A stretch of DNA of 64,000 nt from Anaerobutyricum stercoris. Lineage in GTDB: Bacteria > Bacillota > Clostridia > Lachnospirales > Lachnospiraceae. A program made the position numbers and the translations under genes. The notes below the pieces were generated by a model, which was not told the DNA's origin, did not search any database, and worked only from the letters and a program-made list of their open reading frames with translations. Positions 40,271 through 49,137 of the stretch are shown piece by piece. The stretch spans positions 19,477 through 83,476 of the forward strand of contig DXBR01000036.1 in assembly GCA_019116455.1 (NCBI GenBank), read 5' to 3'. How positions within the stretch are numbered: position 1 is the stretch's first letter; every line of letters starts with the position of its first letter.

Positions 40271-40307
40271 AAAAAAACCAGCTCCGGCAAGGAGCTGGTT
40301 TTTTTCA
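40271..40307. terminator. Bidirectional terminator
   Basis: AACCAGCTCC-GGCAA-GGAGCTGGTT has A-run and T-run on either side. It serves both the rightward SPFH unit and the leftward permease-like gene. Confidence 0.92.
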
Positions 40308-41603
40308 ATCTACTTCTATAGCATTTGGATAAATTTTTTGCAGCCGGGCGTCATCAAAATGTTCATCCATCCATTTCTGCCACTGATGTTCCGCAGGAAT
40401 CTGCTCGGATCTCTGATCACTGCGGATGAGCGCCAGTCCGGACACCGACATATTGACAACAAAAAATAAAACCAGAATCCAGGTAAGCACTTTTCCGGCA
40501 GCCAACGGTATCTTCTCTATCCAGCCGGAAAATACCGGATACAATCCCTTCATCCAGACCACTGCCGCGATTCCCCAGAAAAAACAATACAACAGATTAA
40601 TTCTTCCGCCCAGATTAAACATCATTTTACTGTAATCCCAGAATACTTTTCCAAACACCAGCTCGGAAAGTACGCTGCAAAGGTATTCGTAAGCTCCGCC
40701 GAGGAAAGTTCCTGCCAAAAAAAGAAATCTGTCAGATCGATCCCTGTATTTGTACAAAAGCAAGGAAGCCGCCGCAATGGCTACACCCCACACAAGGCTG
40801 AACGGTCCCCACACGAGGCTGCTTCTGCTCATCCAGACTCCCATCTTCAGCCGGCAGAAAATAGTTTCCACTATATCTCCCAGCAATGAACCGATAACGA
40901 GAAGCCAGAACAGTTTATAAAAACCACAGCCGGCAGCAAATACTCCCGCCGTTTCTTTCTCCTCTTTCTTTTTATGTATCACATTGGGATAAGCCCGTCG
41001 GATTCTCCGGTCAGTAAAGCCATAAATCACACGCCCCAGCCGGGAGCTGATTCCTGACAGCCACGAATCCACTTCCTCCCACTGCTCCATTCTCCGGCTT
41101 CGCCCTGACAATATAACCAGAGTCGCCGCGATATCGAGAATCAGCACTGCGGACAGAACACCCAGCAGTACTTTGCCAGGCAGGGATGGAATCATCCCGA
41201 ACAAATCTGCGAACAGCGGATTTCCCCATTCCAGCGCAGCAACAGACAGAAGGCCCCATCCAACGGAAACCGGAAGGCTGATGTAACCATCCAGGTTCCA
41301 TTTCATCTTTGAGTAGTCCCACCATCTCTCGTGATACATTTTTTCTATCAGGTGTCCTGCCGTCCACTCAATCAGCGTGGAAACAATGAAACCCGCCGCA
41401 AACAGCCAGACGCCATGCAGTTCTCCAAAAAAAATCGTGAGAACCACGGCAGATATTCCATAGATGACACAGAGAGGCGCATTGACCAGTCCCCGGTTGA
41501 CAAACTTCTTCTGACGCAGCGCGGCGGAAAGAGTTTCCAGCACCCATCCCAGAAAGCTGTAGACAAAAAACAGCCAAATTATCTCGTATCCTGTATATTG
41601 CAT
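40305..41603 (-). CDS. Duplicated type IV ABC-transporter-like membrane protein (PF06541-like)
   Basis: The 432-residue protein contains two copies of the same unit. Copy 1 (residues about 5-165) has YSFLGWVLETLSAALRQKKFVNRGLVNAPLCVIYGISA and YSKMKWNLDGYISLPVSVGWG; copy 2 (about 225-385) has SLLGDIVETIFCRLKMGVWMSRSSLVWGPFSLVWG and YSKMMFNLGGRINLLYCFFWG. Each unit has about five membrane helices. The name as an ABC permease is a database convention; the real function is unknown. Confidence 0.82.
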   Translation of the reverse strand: MQYTGYEIIWLFFVYSFLGWVLETLSAALRQKKFVNRGLVNAPLCVIYGISAVVLTIFFGELHGVWLFAAGFIVSTLIEWTAGHLIEKMYHERWWDYSKMKWNLDGYISLPVSVGWGLLSVAALEWGNPLFADLFGMIPSLPGKVLLGVLSAVLILDIAATLVILSGRSRRMEQWEEVDSWLSGISSRLGRVIYGFTDRRIRRAYPNVIHKKKEEKETAGVFAAGCGFYKLFWLLVIGSLLGDIVETIFCRLKMGVWMSRSSLVWGPFSLVWGVAIAAASLLLYKYRDRSDRFLFLAGTFLGGAYEYLCSVLSELVFGKVFWDYSKMMFNLGGRINLLYCFFWGIAAVVWMKGLYPVFSGWIEKIPLAAGKVLTWILVLFFVVNMSVSGLALIRSDQRSEQIPAEHQWQKWMDEHFDDARLQKIYPNAIEVD

Positions 41604-41716
41604 CTCTTTTCTCCTTTGTTTTTCTCTGCTTTTCTGCCTGACATATTTGAAATTATATCCGCATTATATCGAATGCAGAAAGAGACGGACACACCGTCTC
41701 TTCCAAAATCCTCATC

Positions 41717-42973
41717 TTATCGTATCTGCCCGTTGCCCCGGATAATATATTTGTAGCTGCACAGCTCTTCCAGTCCCATCGGGCCTCTGGCATGAAGTTT
41801 CTGGGTGGAAATCCCCATTTCACATCCAAGTCCGAACTCTCCCCCATCTGTAAAACGGGTGGTCACATTGACATAGACAGCGGCGCTGTCCACTCTTTTT
41901 GTGAAATACTCGGCAGCATCCTTACTTTCCGTGACAATGGCTTCGCTGTGTCCGCTGGAATGAGCCGCGATATGCGCTACGGCATCTTCCACGCTGTCCA
42001 CAACTTTTACCGCGAGAATGTAATCCAAAAACTCCGTATCAAAGTCTTTCTCACCAGCCGGCGTACCGTCGATGACAGCCGCAGCTCTCTCACAAAGCCG
42101 CAGCTCTACCGGCACCTTTCCCGCCGCCTCGCGGTCATCCACCAGGCGCTTTTTCAGCATCGGCAGGAATGTATCGGCAATATCTTTGTGAACCAGACAC
42201 ACTTCCTCAGCGTTGCAGACGCTCGGGCGGCTGGTTTTTGCATTTTCTATGATATTGAGAGCCATTTCCGGTTTTGCCGTGCTGTCCACGTATACATGAC
42301 AGATTCCGGTTCCCGTCTGAATACACGGAACCTTCGCCTGATCCACGCACGCCTGAATAAGTCCGGCCCCGCCTCTTGGAATCAGCAGGTCCACATAGCC
42401 CACAGCCTTCATCAGCTCTGTTGAGCTCGCCCTTGTGGTATCCTCAATGAGACTCACGCAGCTTTTTGGCAGCCCGGCTTCCTCCAGGCCTTTCTGCATG
42501 GCGTCCACCACTGCCCGGGCGCTCTTCCAGGCTTCCTTTCCGCTTCGAAGCACACAGGCGTTGCCACTCTTGATACAGAGCGCCGCCGCGTCGCTGGTCA
42601 CATTCGGACGGCTCTCGTAAATAATAGCAATAACCCCCAGCGGAATAGCAGTCTTTTCTATAACCATTCCATTCGGGCGGGTAATGGACTTAAGAATTTT
42701 TCCCGCCGGATCCGGCAGATCGATCAGCTCGCGGATTCCCTGAGCCATACCGGCGATCCGGTCCTCTGTCAGAAGCAGCCGGTCCAGCATCACATCGGAA
42801 ATCTTGCCCTTTGCCTGCTCCATATCTTCCTGATTTGCAGAGAGAATCTGCTCCGCCGACGCTTCCAGATGTTCTGCCATCAGCTCCAGCGCACGATTTT
42901 TTGTCTGTTCATCCGCAGCATTGATGGCGCTCTTCGCTTTTTTTGCCTGCTCCAATATTTCTTTTGTTGTCAT
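41717..42973 (-). CDS. proA: Gamma-glutamyl phosphate reductase
   Basis: ProA reduces glutamyl-5-phosphate to glutamate-5-semialdehyde, the second step of proline synthesis. The 418-residue protein shows the aldehyde dehydrogenase-like fold with GVIAIIYESRPNVTSDAAALCIKSGNACVLRSGKEA near residue 118, the catalytic Cys in SRPSVCNAEEVCLVH (near residue 250) and VNVTTRFTDGGEFGLGCEMGISTQKLHARGP near the end. It follows proB by 36 bases in the same operon. Confidence 0.96.
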   Translation of the reverse strand: MTTKEILEQAKKAKSAINAADEQTKNRALELMAEHLEASAEQILSANQEDMEQAKGKISDVMLDRLLLTEDRIAGMAQGIRELIDLPDPAGKILKSITRPNGMVIEKTAIPLGVIAIIYESRPNVTSDAAALCIKSGNACVLRSGKEAWKSARAVVDAMQKGLEEAGLPKSCVSLIEDTTRASSTELMKAVGYVDLLIPRGGAGLIQACVDQAKVPCIQTGTGICHVYVDSTAKPEMALNIIENAKTSRPSVCNAEEVCLVHKDIADTFLPMLKKRLVDDREAAGKVPVELRLCERAAAVIDGTPAGEKDFDTEFLDYILAVKVVDSVEDAVAHIAAHSSGHSEAIVTESKDAAEYFTKRVDSAAVYVNVTTRFTDGGEFGLGCEMGISTQKLHARGPMGLEELCSYKYIIRGNGQIR

Positions 42974-43009
42974 AATGTATTACCTCCCCTTATGACTCCA
43001 TGCGTATTT

Positions 43010-43777
43010 CTATTTTTTTCCACGGAACTTTGTTCCGACCTTCTCCCCGTCAAGGATGCGATACAGATTCTCCGGATGCTTTCCATTGGCTATGATCATA
43101 TCAATCCCTGCCTCCATGGCAATCTCCGCCGCCTTTATTTTTGTCACCATGCCGCCGGTGCCGAGCTTCGTGCCTTTTGTTCCCGCCAGCTCATAGATTT
43201 CCGGCGTTATGGAAAATACCACATCAATAATATCTGCATCCGGATCTTCTCTCGGATTAGCCGTATAGAGTCCGTCAATATCGCTGAGTACGATCAGAAG
43301 ATCTGCATCTGCCTGTTTGGCCACAATAGCCGCCAATGTATCATTATCTCCCACGGAGATCTCATCGGTGACAATGGAATCGTTCTCATTAATGACCGGC
43401 ATCACATTGAGCTCCAGAAGTCGGTTTATAGTATTTTTGATATTACTGCTGCTGGTCTCATTCTCAAAATCTGCGCCGGTGAGCAAAATCTGCGCCACGA
43501 TATGATTATACTCCAGAAATTTTTTGTCATACAAATACATCAGCTCACACTGGCCGATGGCTGCAGCCGCCTGTTTTGTAGGCATATCCTCCGGTTTTTC
43601 CTTGAGATTCAGTTTGCCGACTCCCAGTCCGATCGCTCCCGAAGAGACCAGTACCAGCTCATGTCCGGCATTCTTTATGTCACTCAATATTTTGCATAAT
43701 GCCTCAATTCTCCGGATATTAATCCGCCCGCTTTCATGGGTCAGTGTGGATGTGCCCAGTTTTACTACGATTCGCAT
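43010..43777 (-). CDS. proB: Glutamate 5-kinase
   Basis: ProB phosphorylates glutamate for proline synthesis. The 255-residue protein starts MRIVVKLGTSTLTHESGRIN at ATG 43777 after AGGAGG and carries VLVSSGAIGLG, NENDSIVTDEISVGDNDTLAAIVAKQADADLLIVLSDIDGLYTANPREDPDA and KLGTGGMVTKIKAAEIA. It ends after the amino acid kinase domain and lacks the PUA domain of the long form, as in many Clostridia. Proline feedback is expected at the kinase domain. Confidence 0.95.
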   Translation of the reverse strand: MRIVVKLGTSTLTHESGRINIRRIEALCKILSDIKNAGHELVLVSSGAIGLGVGKLNLKEKPEDMPTKQAAAAIGQCELMYLYDKKFLEYNHIVAQILLTGADFENETSSSNIKNTINRLLELNVMPVINENDSIVTDEISVGDNDTLAAIVAKQADADLLIVLSDIDGLYTANPREDPDADIIDVVFSITPEIYELAGTKGTKLGTGGMVTKIKAAEIAMEAGIDMIIANGKHPENLYRILDGEKVGTKFRGKK

Positions 43778-43792
43778 ATGTTCCTCCTGCAA

Positions 43793-43836
43793 AAAGGGCT
43801 GCGCAAAATATCTACACATATTCCGCTGCAGCCCCT
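43793..43836 (-). terminator. Terminator of the amino acid ABC transporter operon
   Basis: GGGGCTGCAG and GCGCAGCCC on the minus strand form a long hairpin followed by TTTTTG, between the ATPase gene and proB. Confidence 0.8.
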
Positions 43837-43849
43837 ACTCCATTCATTT

Positions 43850-44587
43850 CTATAACACTTTACTCAAAAAGCTCTGTGTTCTCTCATTCTGCGGATGGTC
43901 CATGACCTCCTCCGGTGTTCCCTGTTCCATGATCACGCCCTGATCGATAAAGAATACCCGGTCAGCAACGTCGTGGGCAAATCCCATCTCGTGGGTTACC
44001 ACAACCATGGTCATACCTTCTGCCGCCAGTTCTTTCATAACGTCAAGAACTTCGCAGACCATTTCAGGGTCCAGAGCGGAAGTCGGCTCATCAAAAAGCA
44101 TGATATCCGGCTCCATGGCAAGGGCGCGCGCAATAGCCACACGCTGCTGCTGTCCGCCGGAAAGCTCCTTCGGTTTCGCGTCCGCCTTATCTGCCAGACC
44201 GACTCTCTGAAGAAGTTCCATGGCTTTTTTCTCCGCTTCTTCTTTGGTTTTGATCTTAAGCTCTACCGGAGCCAGCATAATGTTCTCTTTTACCGTGTAA
44301 TGCGGGAAAAGATTAAACTGCTGAAATACCATTCCGATGTGACGGCGGATCTTGTCAATATCGCTGTTCTTTCCGGTAATGCTCTCGCCATCCACCAGGA
44401 TCTCTCCTTCCGTAGCCTCCTCCAGACGGTTCAGGCAGCGAAGGAACGTAGATTTACCCGAACCTGACGGTCCGATAACGCAGATTACTTCACCGGTGGT
44501 GATCTCCGCGTCAATTCCCTTTAATACATGAAGAGAACCAAAACTTTTCTTCAGTCCTTTTACTTTAATTTTAATATTGTTCTCCAT
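43850..44587 (-). CDS. Polar amino acid ABC transporter, ATP-binding protein
   Basis: The 245-residue ATPase has Walker A GPSGSGKSTFLRCLNRLE (residue about 38), the Q-loop VFQQFNLFPHYTV, signature ELSGGQQQRVAIARAL and Walker B IMLFDEPTSALDPEM, with the H-loop VVVTHEMGFA. It is of the GlnQ/HisP subgroup. It drives uptake by the permease and binding protein encoded upstream. Its start overlaps the permease stop. Confidence 0.95.
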   Translation of the reverse strand: MENNIKIKVKGLKKSFGSLHVLKGIDAEITTGEVICVIGPSGSGKSTFLRCLNRLEEATEGEILVDGESITGKNSDIDKIRRHIGMVFQQFNLFPHYTVKENIMLAPVELKIKTKEEAEKKAMELLQRVGLADKADAKPKELSGGQQQRVAIARALAMEPDIMLFDEPTSALDPEMVCEVLDVMKELAAEGMTMVVVTHEMGFAHDVADRVFFIDQGVIMEQGTPEEVMDHPQNERTQSFLSKVL

Positions 44588-45255
44588 TATGCATTAATCC
44601 TCCTTTCAACGGCTCTTGAGATGAACGACAGAATCGTAACAATCAGGAGGAAGAAAATAGCTACCCACGTATAGGTCGCAAAAGACTCCATGGTTCTTCC
44701 TACATAAATCTTTGCGTTGTACATAATCTCCGACAAACCGATGGCATAAAGAATCGTGGAATCCTTCAGCGTGATGATAAACTGGTTTACCAGAGACGGA
44801 AGACAAATGCGCACCGCCTGCGGAAGAATGATCTTCTGCATGGACTTGGCATAATTTAATCCCAGACTTCTCGCAGCCTCCATCTGTCCTTTATTGACAG
44901 ACTCGATGGAACCACGGAAAATCTCGGAAATATACGCCCCCGCATTGAGCGTCAGGGTTACAAGACTGGCGGTAAATACCGTAATTCTGAACTGAGAGCC
45001 GGTGATGGACTGAATCAGCTGCGGCATGGCAAAGTAAAAATAAAAAGCCTGCACCAGCATTGGAGTTCCACGGATCAGCCAGATATAAAACTTGGCAATG
45101 CCGCGCAAAACGACATTGTGGGAAATATTCATCAAACATACAAAAATGCCCAGCACCATGGCGATGAGCAAAGACAATACTGTAATCTGGACAGTCATAC
45201 CCAACCCGTTGAGAAGGGTTGGGTAGACTTCACTAAAAACCTGAAATAAATTCAT
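44587..45255 (-). CDS. Polar amino acid ABC transporter, permease
   Basis: The 222-residue membrane protein of the HisM/GlnP type has five hydrophobic helices and the EAA loop GQMEAARSLGLNYAKSMQKIILPQAVRICLPSLVNQFIITLKDSTI near residues 130-175. It pairs as a homodimer with two ATPase subunits. It lies 18 bases after the binding protein gene. Confidence 0.94.
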   Translation of the reverse strand: MNLFQVFSEVYPTLLNGLGMTVQITVLSLLIAMVLGIFVCLMNISHNVVLRGIAKFYIWLIRGTPMLVQAFYFYFAMPQLIQSITGSQFRITVFTASLVTLTLNAGAYISEIFRGSIESVNKGQMEAARSLGLNYAKSMQKIILPQAVRICLPSLVNQFIITLKDSTILYAIGLSEIMYNAKIYVGRTMESFATYTWVAIFFLLIVTILSFISRAVERRINA

Positions 45256-45273
45256 TATGAATCATCCTTTTCA

Positions 45274-46068
45274 TTATTCAGCGGAAGTATATTTTGCAAT
45301 AATCTCGTCGTAAGTTCCGTTTTCTTTGATGTTGGCAAGACCTGCGTTGAACATCTCAAGCAGCTCTGCGTTCTGTCCTTTCAGAACAGCGAAACCATAT
45401 GGTGTGGAGAAGTTTTCTTTCTCTTCTGCCACGATCTTAAGACCGTTGCCCTGGGAGATACCATACGCCATAACCGGCTGATCTTCGAAACATGCCACAG
45501 TGTTGCCTGTGATAACATCCTGATACATCAGGGAAGACTCATCAAAGTACTGGATATCGAAACCATACTCTTCTTTTAATGTCTCCGCACATTCAGCGCC
45601 CTGTGTTCCTGTCTTTGCTGCCACAGTCTGGCCTCTCAGGTCTTCCAGTCCCTGGATATCGCTGTTTTCTGCCGCTGCGATTGCAACGTAAGAATCATAG
45701 TAAGTATCGGAGAAATCGTATTTCTGCTGTCTCTCCTCTGTGATAGACATACCCGCGATAACGCCGTCACTCTGTCCGGACTCCAGAGATGCCACTGCCG
45801 CATCGAATCCAAGAGGGGTCAGTTCATATTTAAATCCCTGGTCTTCCGCGATGGCTGCGAGAATATCCACGTCAATTCCGACGAATTCATTATTCTCATC
45901 AGAAAATTCAAACGGTGCAAAAACGGTATCTGTTGCAATTACGTAGGTTTTATCTGATGATGCGCTGTCGGATCCTGTGCTGTCTGCCTCATTGTTTGCA
46001 TTACTTCCACATGCAGCCAGTGATAACGTCATCGCTGCAATCAAAGCCATTGATAAGAATTTTTTCAT
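45274..46068 (-). CDS. Polar amino acid ABC transporter, substrate-binding lipoprotein
   Basis: The 264-residue protein has a lipobox LSLAACGSNAN (Cys near residue 20) and an SBP_bac_3 domain: YVIATDTVFAPFEFSDENNEFVGIDVDILAAIA, LESGQSDGVIAGMSITEERQQKYDFSDTYY and LRGQTVAAKTGTQGAE. The linker after the lipobox is rich in Ser, Asp and Asn. It fits glutamine, cystine or basic amino acid binding; the substrate is not decidable. It is first in the operon. Confidence 0.94.
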   Translation of the reverse strand: MKKFLSMALIAAMTLSLAACGSNANNEADSTGSDSASSDKTYVIATDTVFAPFEFSDENNEFVGIDVDILAAIAEDQGFKYELTPLGFDAAVASLESGQSDGVIAGMSITEERQQKYDFSDTYYDSYVAIAAAENSDIQGLEDLRGQTVAAKTGTQGAECAETLKEEYGFDIQYFDESSLMYQDVITGNTVACFEDQPVMAYGISQGNGLKIVAEEKENFSTPYGFAVLKGQNAELLEMFNAGLANIKENGTYDEIIAKYTSAE

Positions 46069-46172
46069 GTGAATTCCTTCCTTTCTAATCTTTCTTTTTT
46101 CACATTACTTTTCTATTATATCTATTTCGCATATAAAATGCAAGAAACTTTCAAAAAACATACATTTTGCCC

Positions 46173-47093
46173 TCATATCTGCTTAAAGACCACAGCTCCG
46201 GCATAGACCAGCGAACTGTCTCTCTGAAAAAAAATCCGTCCTTTTTTTGGCGCGGTGATCTCTTCGGAGACCTCGCCGTTATAAGGGTCAATGATTTCTG
46301 CCAGCAGTTCCCCTTTCTCCACCATGTTCCCGGTCTTCACAAAGGTCCTGAGCAGCCCAGCCTGCCGGCATTGAATCACAGACAATTCTCTCTCCCATAA
46401 AATGCAGGATTTTTCCTGAAAACTGCCGGCGTTACGTAGAATTCCCTGCTCTGTCATAAAAGCGAGAACCGCCTCCACTCCTTTCTCCGCCGATACATAG
46501 TCAATACGTTCAGTTCCTCCTGTATATACAGAAAATGCCGCTGTCTCCCATATCTGCCAGTTATAATTCAGCGTCGTTGTGTCATAAGGTTTCGGTTCGC
46601 GAATGATTACATAAGGGAGACCAAATTCCCGGGCTAAAGAAATATCTTCAAAACCTGTATGCATGATCCTCACATGAGGAAGATAATTTCCTTTTGTATA
46701 TGAGCTGCAGAAATGTATTCCGTATTTATAATGACGTATCGGCTCAAAAATTCCCGCGGCAATCCGCTGCGTTGTCTCCCCCAGCGCATAACCGGGAAAC
46801 ATGCGGTTGATATCCGTATTATCTGACGGCCAGAATCTCTTTCCCACGTTGATAGAATATAGATTCGCAGCAGGAATAACAAGGATTTCCTTTCCCGGAC
46901 ATATCCTGCCCTCCCTCTCCATTTGTTTCAATCGTTTGTTCAATTGAGAACAAATATAGAGCTGCTGAATCTCATCTCCCCGAAGCGCGCCCATAATACA
47001 CAGAGCAGGTTCTCCTTTTCCATAAAAATATCCGGTCACCTTCATATTATCCCTGTACAGGGAATTAAGCTGGTAGATAGTCTGCTTTCTCAT
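46173..47093 (-). CDS. M14-family succinylglutamate desuccinylase/aspartoacylase-like protein
   Basis: The 306-residue protein has the AstE/AspA fold, with a C-terminal beta domain (GLLRTFVKTGNMVEKGELLAEIIDPYNG). The first zinc-site motif reads CIMGALRGDEIQQLYICSQL, so the usual His of HxxE (HGDE) is Arg; GNYLPHVRIM holds another expected histidine region. This variant may lack the hydrolase activity or use other ligands. The start overlaps the end of an M14 C-terminal fragment (ATGA), suggesting that two tandem M14 genes once stood here. Confidence 0.8.
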   Translation of the reverse strand: MRKQTIYQLNSLYRDNMKVTGYFYGKGEPALCIMGALRGDEIQQLYICSQLNKRLKQMEREGRICPGKEILVIPAANLYSINVGKRFWPSDNTDINRMFPGYALGETTQRIAAGIFEPIRHYKYGIHFCSSYTKGNYLPHVRIMHTGFEDISLAREFGLPYVIIREPKPYDTTTLNYNWQIWETAAFSVYTGGTERIDYVSAEKGVEAVLAFMTEQGILRNAGSFQEKSCILWERELSVIQCRQAGLLRTFVKTGNMVEKGELLAEIIDPYNGEVSEEITAPKKGRIFFQRDSSLVYAGAVVFKQI

Positions 47094-47341
47094 GATCTTC
47101 CTTCTTTCTTTAATATTCTGGCGATTAGCGATCCTTCATTTACCACCGGATATTCCCGTATGGTGAACAGGATGCCTTCATCCGGTGAATGCAGTTCTGC
47201 CCGCACGCTTCCGTCAAGGGGATTCACAATCTTCCCTATGACCTCATCCTTTTTCACATTTTTCCAATGGGCAGCTTCCGGCAGAAAAATCCCCGCTGCC
47301 GGCGCATTGATAAATATAATCGTCATCCACCCACCGGTCAT
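47090..47341 (-). pseudogene. C-terminal remnant of a second M14 desuccinylase-like gene
   Basis: This 83-codon frame encodes only the C-terminal beta domain, INAPAAGIFLPEAAHWKNVKK then EVIGKIVNPLDGSV, similar to the end of the intact M14 gene that follows. The 5' part of the gene (over 200 codons) is missing, and its frame runs into the end of the transglutaminase gene, which it overlaps by 98 bases. A deletion that fused the two genes near 47315-47330 explains both ends. Confidence 0.75.
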
Positions 47342-48059
47342 TGGTCGGGTCTATCTCATACCATGTTCCCGTACTCTGGTCGCATACGCTGACCCAGGCG
47401 TGAGAGGCACCCTCTCCCATCATATAGCCGGCCACGTAGGCCGCCGGAATCCCCATTCTCCGGCAAAACGCGATCATAATATGCGCATAGTCCTGGCACA
47501 CCCCTTTTTTCATGGCAAAAGCGCTGCCAGCCGTGGTGGTGACTGTCGTGGCGGACGGTACGTATTCCATATGGCAGAAAACAGCCTCCATTAAACTTTT
47601 CATGCTTTTTCGAAAAGAAAGCGACTGTTGTTCTGCCCTCAATTTTGAAGGCATCAAAGCAGCTTCTTTCATTTCCGGCCATCGCTTCCGGAAATTCATC
47701 AGAAATCGTTCCATCTCCTCCGTACAGATCGTGAGCGCTGTCGGGAAACGATACAGCATTTCTCTGGCCGCTTCTTTTTTATATCCTGCTCCGCTGCTTA
47801 CCCGGGCAGTCCCTTCCACTTCCACAGAAAACGCAGTGTGCGGTGCAGAGATTCTTCCATATATATACTGGTTCCCAGCCGCATCCTTTCCCGAAGCAGT
47901 CCAGTCGCCGGACACTTTCCCGGCAGCGATACGCTTATAAAAAATCATAACATCCTGCGTTGATTCTGATGAGGGAATACATTTCAGCGTAAAAGAATGA
48001 TCTGTGATGGGATCCGAAAAAAGAGAAGACATGCGATAATAAAAATGTAATTGTTTCAT
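47244..48059 (-). CDS. Transglutaminase-like protein with a replaced C-terminus
   Basis: The 271-residue product keeps the full catalytic triad: Cys in KKGVCQDYAHIMIAFCR (near residue 186), His in GEGASHAWVSV (near 219) and Asp in YEIDPTNDRW (near 236). An N-terminal beta domain of the bacterial transglutaminase type comes first. After WVDDDYIY the last 20 residues are read out of frame through M14 DNA, so the usual ending is lost. It overlaps the alpha-E gene by ATGA. Such genes are typically clustered with alpha-E and ATP-grasp genes. Confidence 0.82.
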   Translation of the reverse strand: MKQLHFYYRMSSLFSDPITDHSFTLKCIPSSESTQDVMIFYKRIAAGKVSGDWTASGKDAAGNQYIYGRISAPHTAFSVEVEGTARVSSGAGYKKEAAREMLYRFPTALTICTEEMERFLMNFRKRWPEMKEAALMPSKLRAEQQSLSFRKSMKSLMEAVFCHMEYVPSATTVTTTAGSAFAMKKGVCQDYAHIMIAFCRRMGIPAAYVAGYMMGEGASHAWVSVCDQSTGTWYEIDPTNDRWVDDDYIYQCAGSGDFSAGSCPLEKCEKG

Positions 48060-48670
48060 CCATCCACCAGCGTCTCCAGCACCGAGATCATTCTGCGGCG
48101 CAATTCCTCCTCGTCCGTCTCCGGATGATCTTCTTTTTCACACTGCAGAAGATACGCAAAACGGACAAAAGCCAATCTGTGATAATCGATTCCTGATCTG
48201 TCAATTCTCCCGCTCAGTTTCTGATATTCTGACAGAAGCTCTCTTTTTCCAATACCCAGACGCAGATACAGATCAATTCTCTCAATACTTCTTCCGGTTT
48301 TTATGAGGTTCCTCGTCTCTGATTCCACCACATAGTCATCGGCACAGGCCCAGAAAGCCAGAAGCATATCAAGTACTCCCTGCAGTTCCATCAGAGGCGC
48401 AGCCTGATGCATAGTCTTCTCCATAGTGGAAAGACCCAGCTGCAGGTACGCCATCGTCTCTGTTCCTATTTCATCCCTGAGTACAACAGCGTTATCATAT
48501 GCCCGCAAAAGATTGGAGAGTACGGAATCCGGGTTTGTGCTGTCGTAGAGATAACGGCTGATAAAATCCTCATTCGACGTATAAATAACAGGAATATTTA
48601 GTTTGGAGCAGAAATCAGAAAATTCATCTGTCTCACTTTCAATCATCTTATCAAATTGCAGATAAAACAT
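48056..48670 (-). CDS. Alpha-E (DUF403) domain protein, N-terminally truncated
   Basis: The 204-residue product matches alpha-E proteins: FSDFCSKLNIPVIY, then NPDSVLSNLLRAYDNAVVLRDEIGTETMAYLQL and LAFWACADDYVVESETRNLIKTG. The family normally begins with a phrase like RLYWLGRYTER about 25 residues earlier. Here a TAA lies three codons before the ATG and the expected start is absent, and there is no good ribosome site. I think the 5' end was deleted and the gene is probably not functional, although the frame is otherwise intact. Confidence 0.72.
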   Translation of the reverse strand: MFYLQFDKMIESETDEFSDFCSKLNIPVIYTSNEDFISRYLYDSTNPDSVLSNLLRAYDNAVVLRDEIGTETMAYLQLGLSTMEKTMHQAAPLMELQGVLDMLLAFWACADDYVVESETRNLIKTGRSIERIDLYLRLGIGKRELLSEYQKLSGRIDRSGIDYHRLAFVRFAYLLQCEKEDHPETDEEELRRRMISVLETLVDG

Positions 48671-48746
48671 CCGCAGTTAATAAATTTATTAAAAATCTGA
48701 AAAACATTATTAAAAAAGTTTTTAGATTTGTATATTGAAAAAAGGA

Positions 48747-48775
48747 TTGACAAAAATTGCATTATCGCATATAGT
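48747..48775 (+). promoter_or_regulatory. Promoter of the HPr-like gene
   Basis: TTGACA (48747-48752), a 17-base spacer and TATAGT (48770-48775) make a near-consensus sigma-A promoter. Confidence 0.75.
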
Positions 48776-48832
48776 GAACTGGATTTCACCGAGCGAAAAG
48801 AAAGACATTTTTAAGAAAAGGAGAACACAAAG

Positions 48833-49069
48833 ATGAAAACTTTTACCGTGAAATTTGATACTGTTGACAACGCAGCATCTTTTGTAAAAGCAATCGAAGA
48901 TTTCCACAGCCATTTTGATTTAATCTATGGAAAGTACGTGGTTGACGCACAGTCGCTCCTGGGCGTGATGACCATGAATCTCCGGGAGGCAGTTGATCTG
49001 CGCATCATGGAACGCGATGGAGAGATGGAAAGAATCATGGCTGCCATTGCGCCATATATCGCCGCCTGA
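48833..49069 (+). CDS. HPr-like (Crh-like) protein lacking the active-site histidine
   Basis: The 78-residue protein has the HPr fold: FTVKFDTVDNAASFVKAIEDF at the N-terminus and VVDAQSLLGVMTMNLREAVDL in the middle. The GIHARPA active-site loop is missing; the position of His15 is Ala, so it cannot carry the PTS phosphate. The Ser46 region (QSLLGVMTM) is kept, which in HPr and Crh is phosphorylated by HPr kinase and then binds CcpA. A regulatory role like Bacillus Crh is therefore likely. AAAAGGAG precedes the ATG. Confidence 0.8.
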   Translation: MKTFTVKFDTVDNAASFVKAIEDFHSHFDLIYGKYVVDAQSLLGVMTMNLREAVDLRIMERDGEMERIMAAIAPYIAA

Positions 49070-49137
49070 ATTTCAGAATATCACAAGCATAATTTTCATT
49101 AAACCATTTATATTGACGTTTTTTTAACAATTATTTA

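Noticed and set aside
43778..43850. T-box leader before proB
   Set aside because: The hairpin there is the terminator of the upstream transporter operon; there is no room or specifier loop for a T-box.
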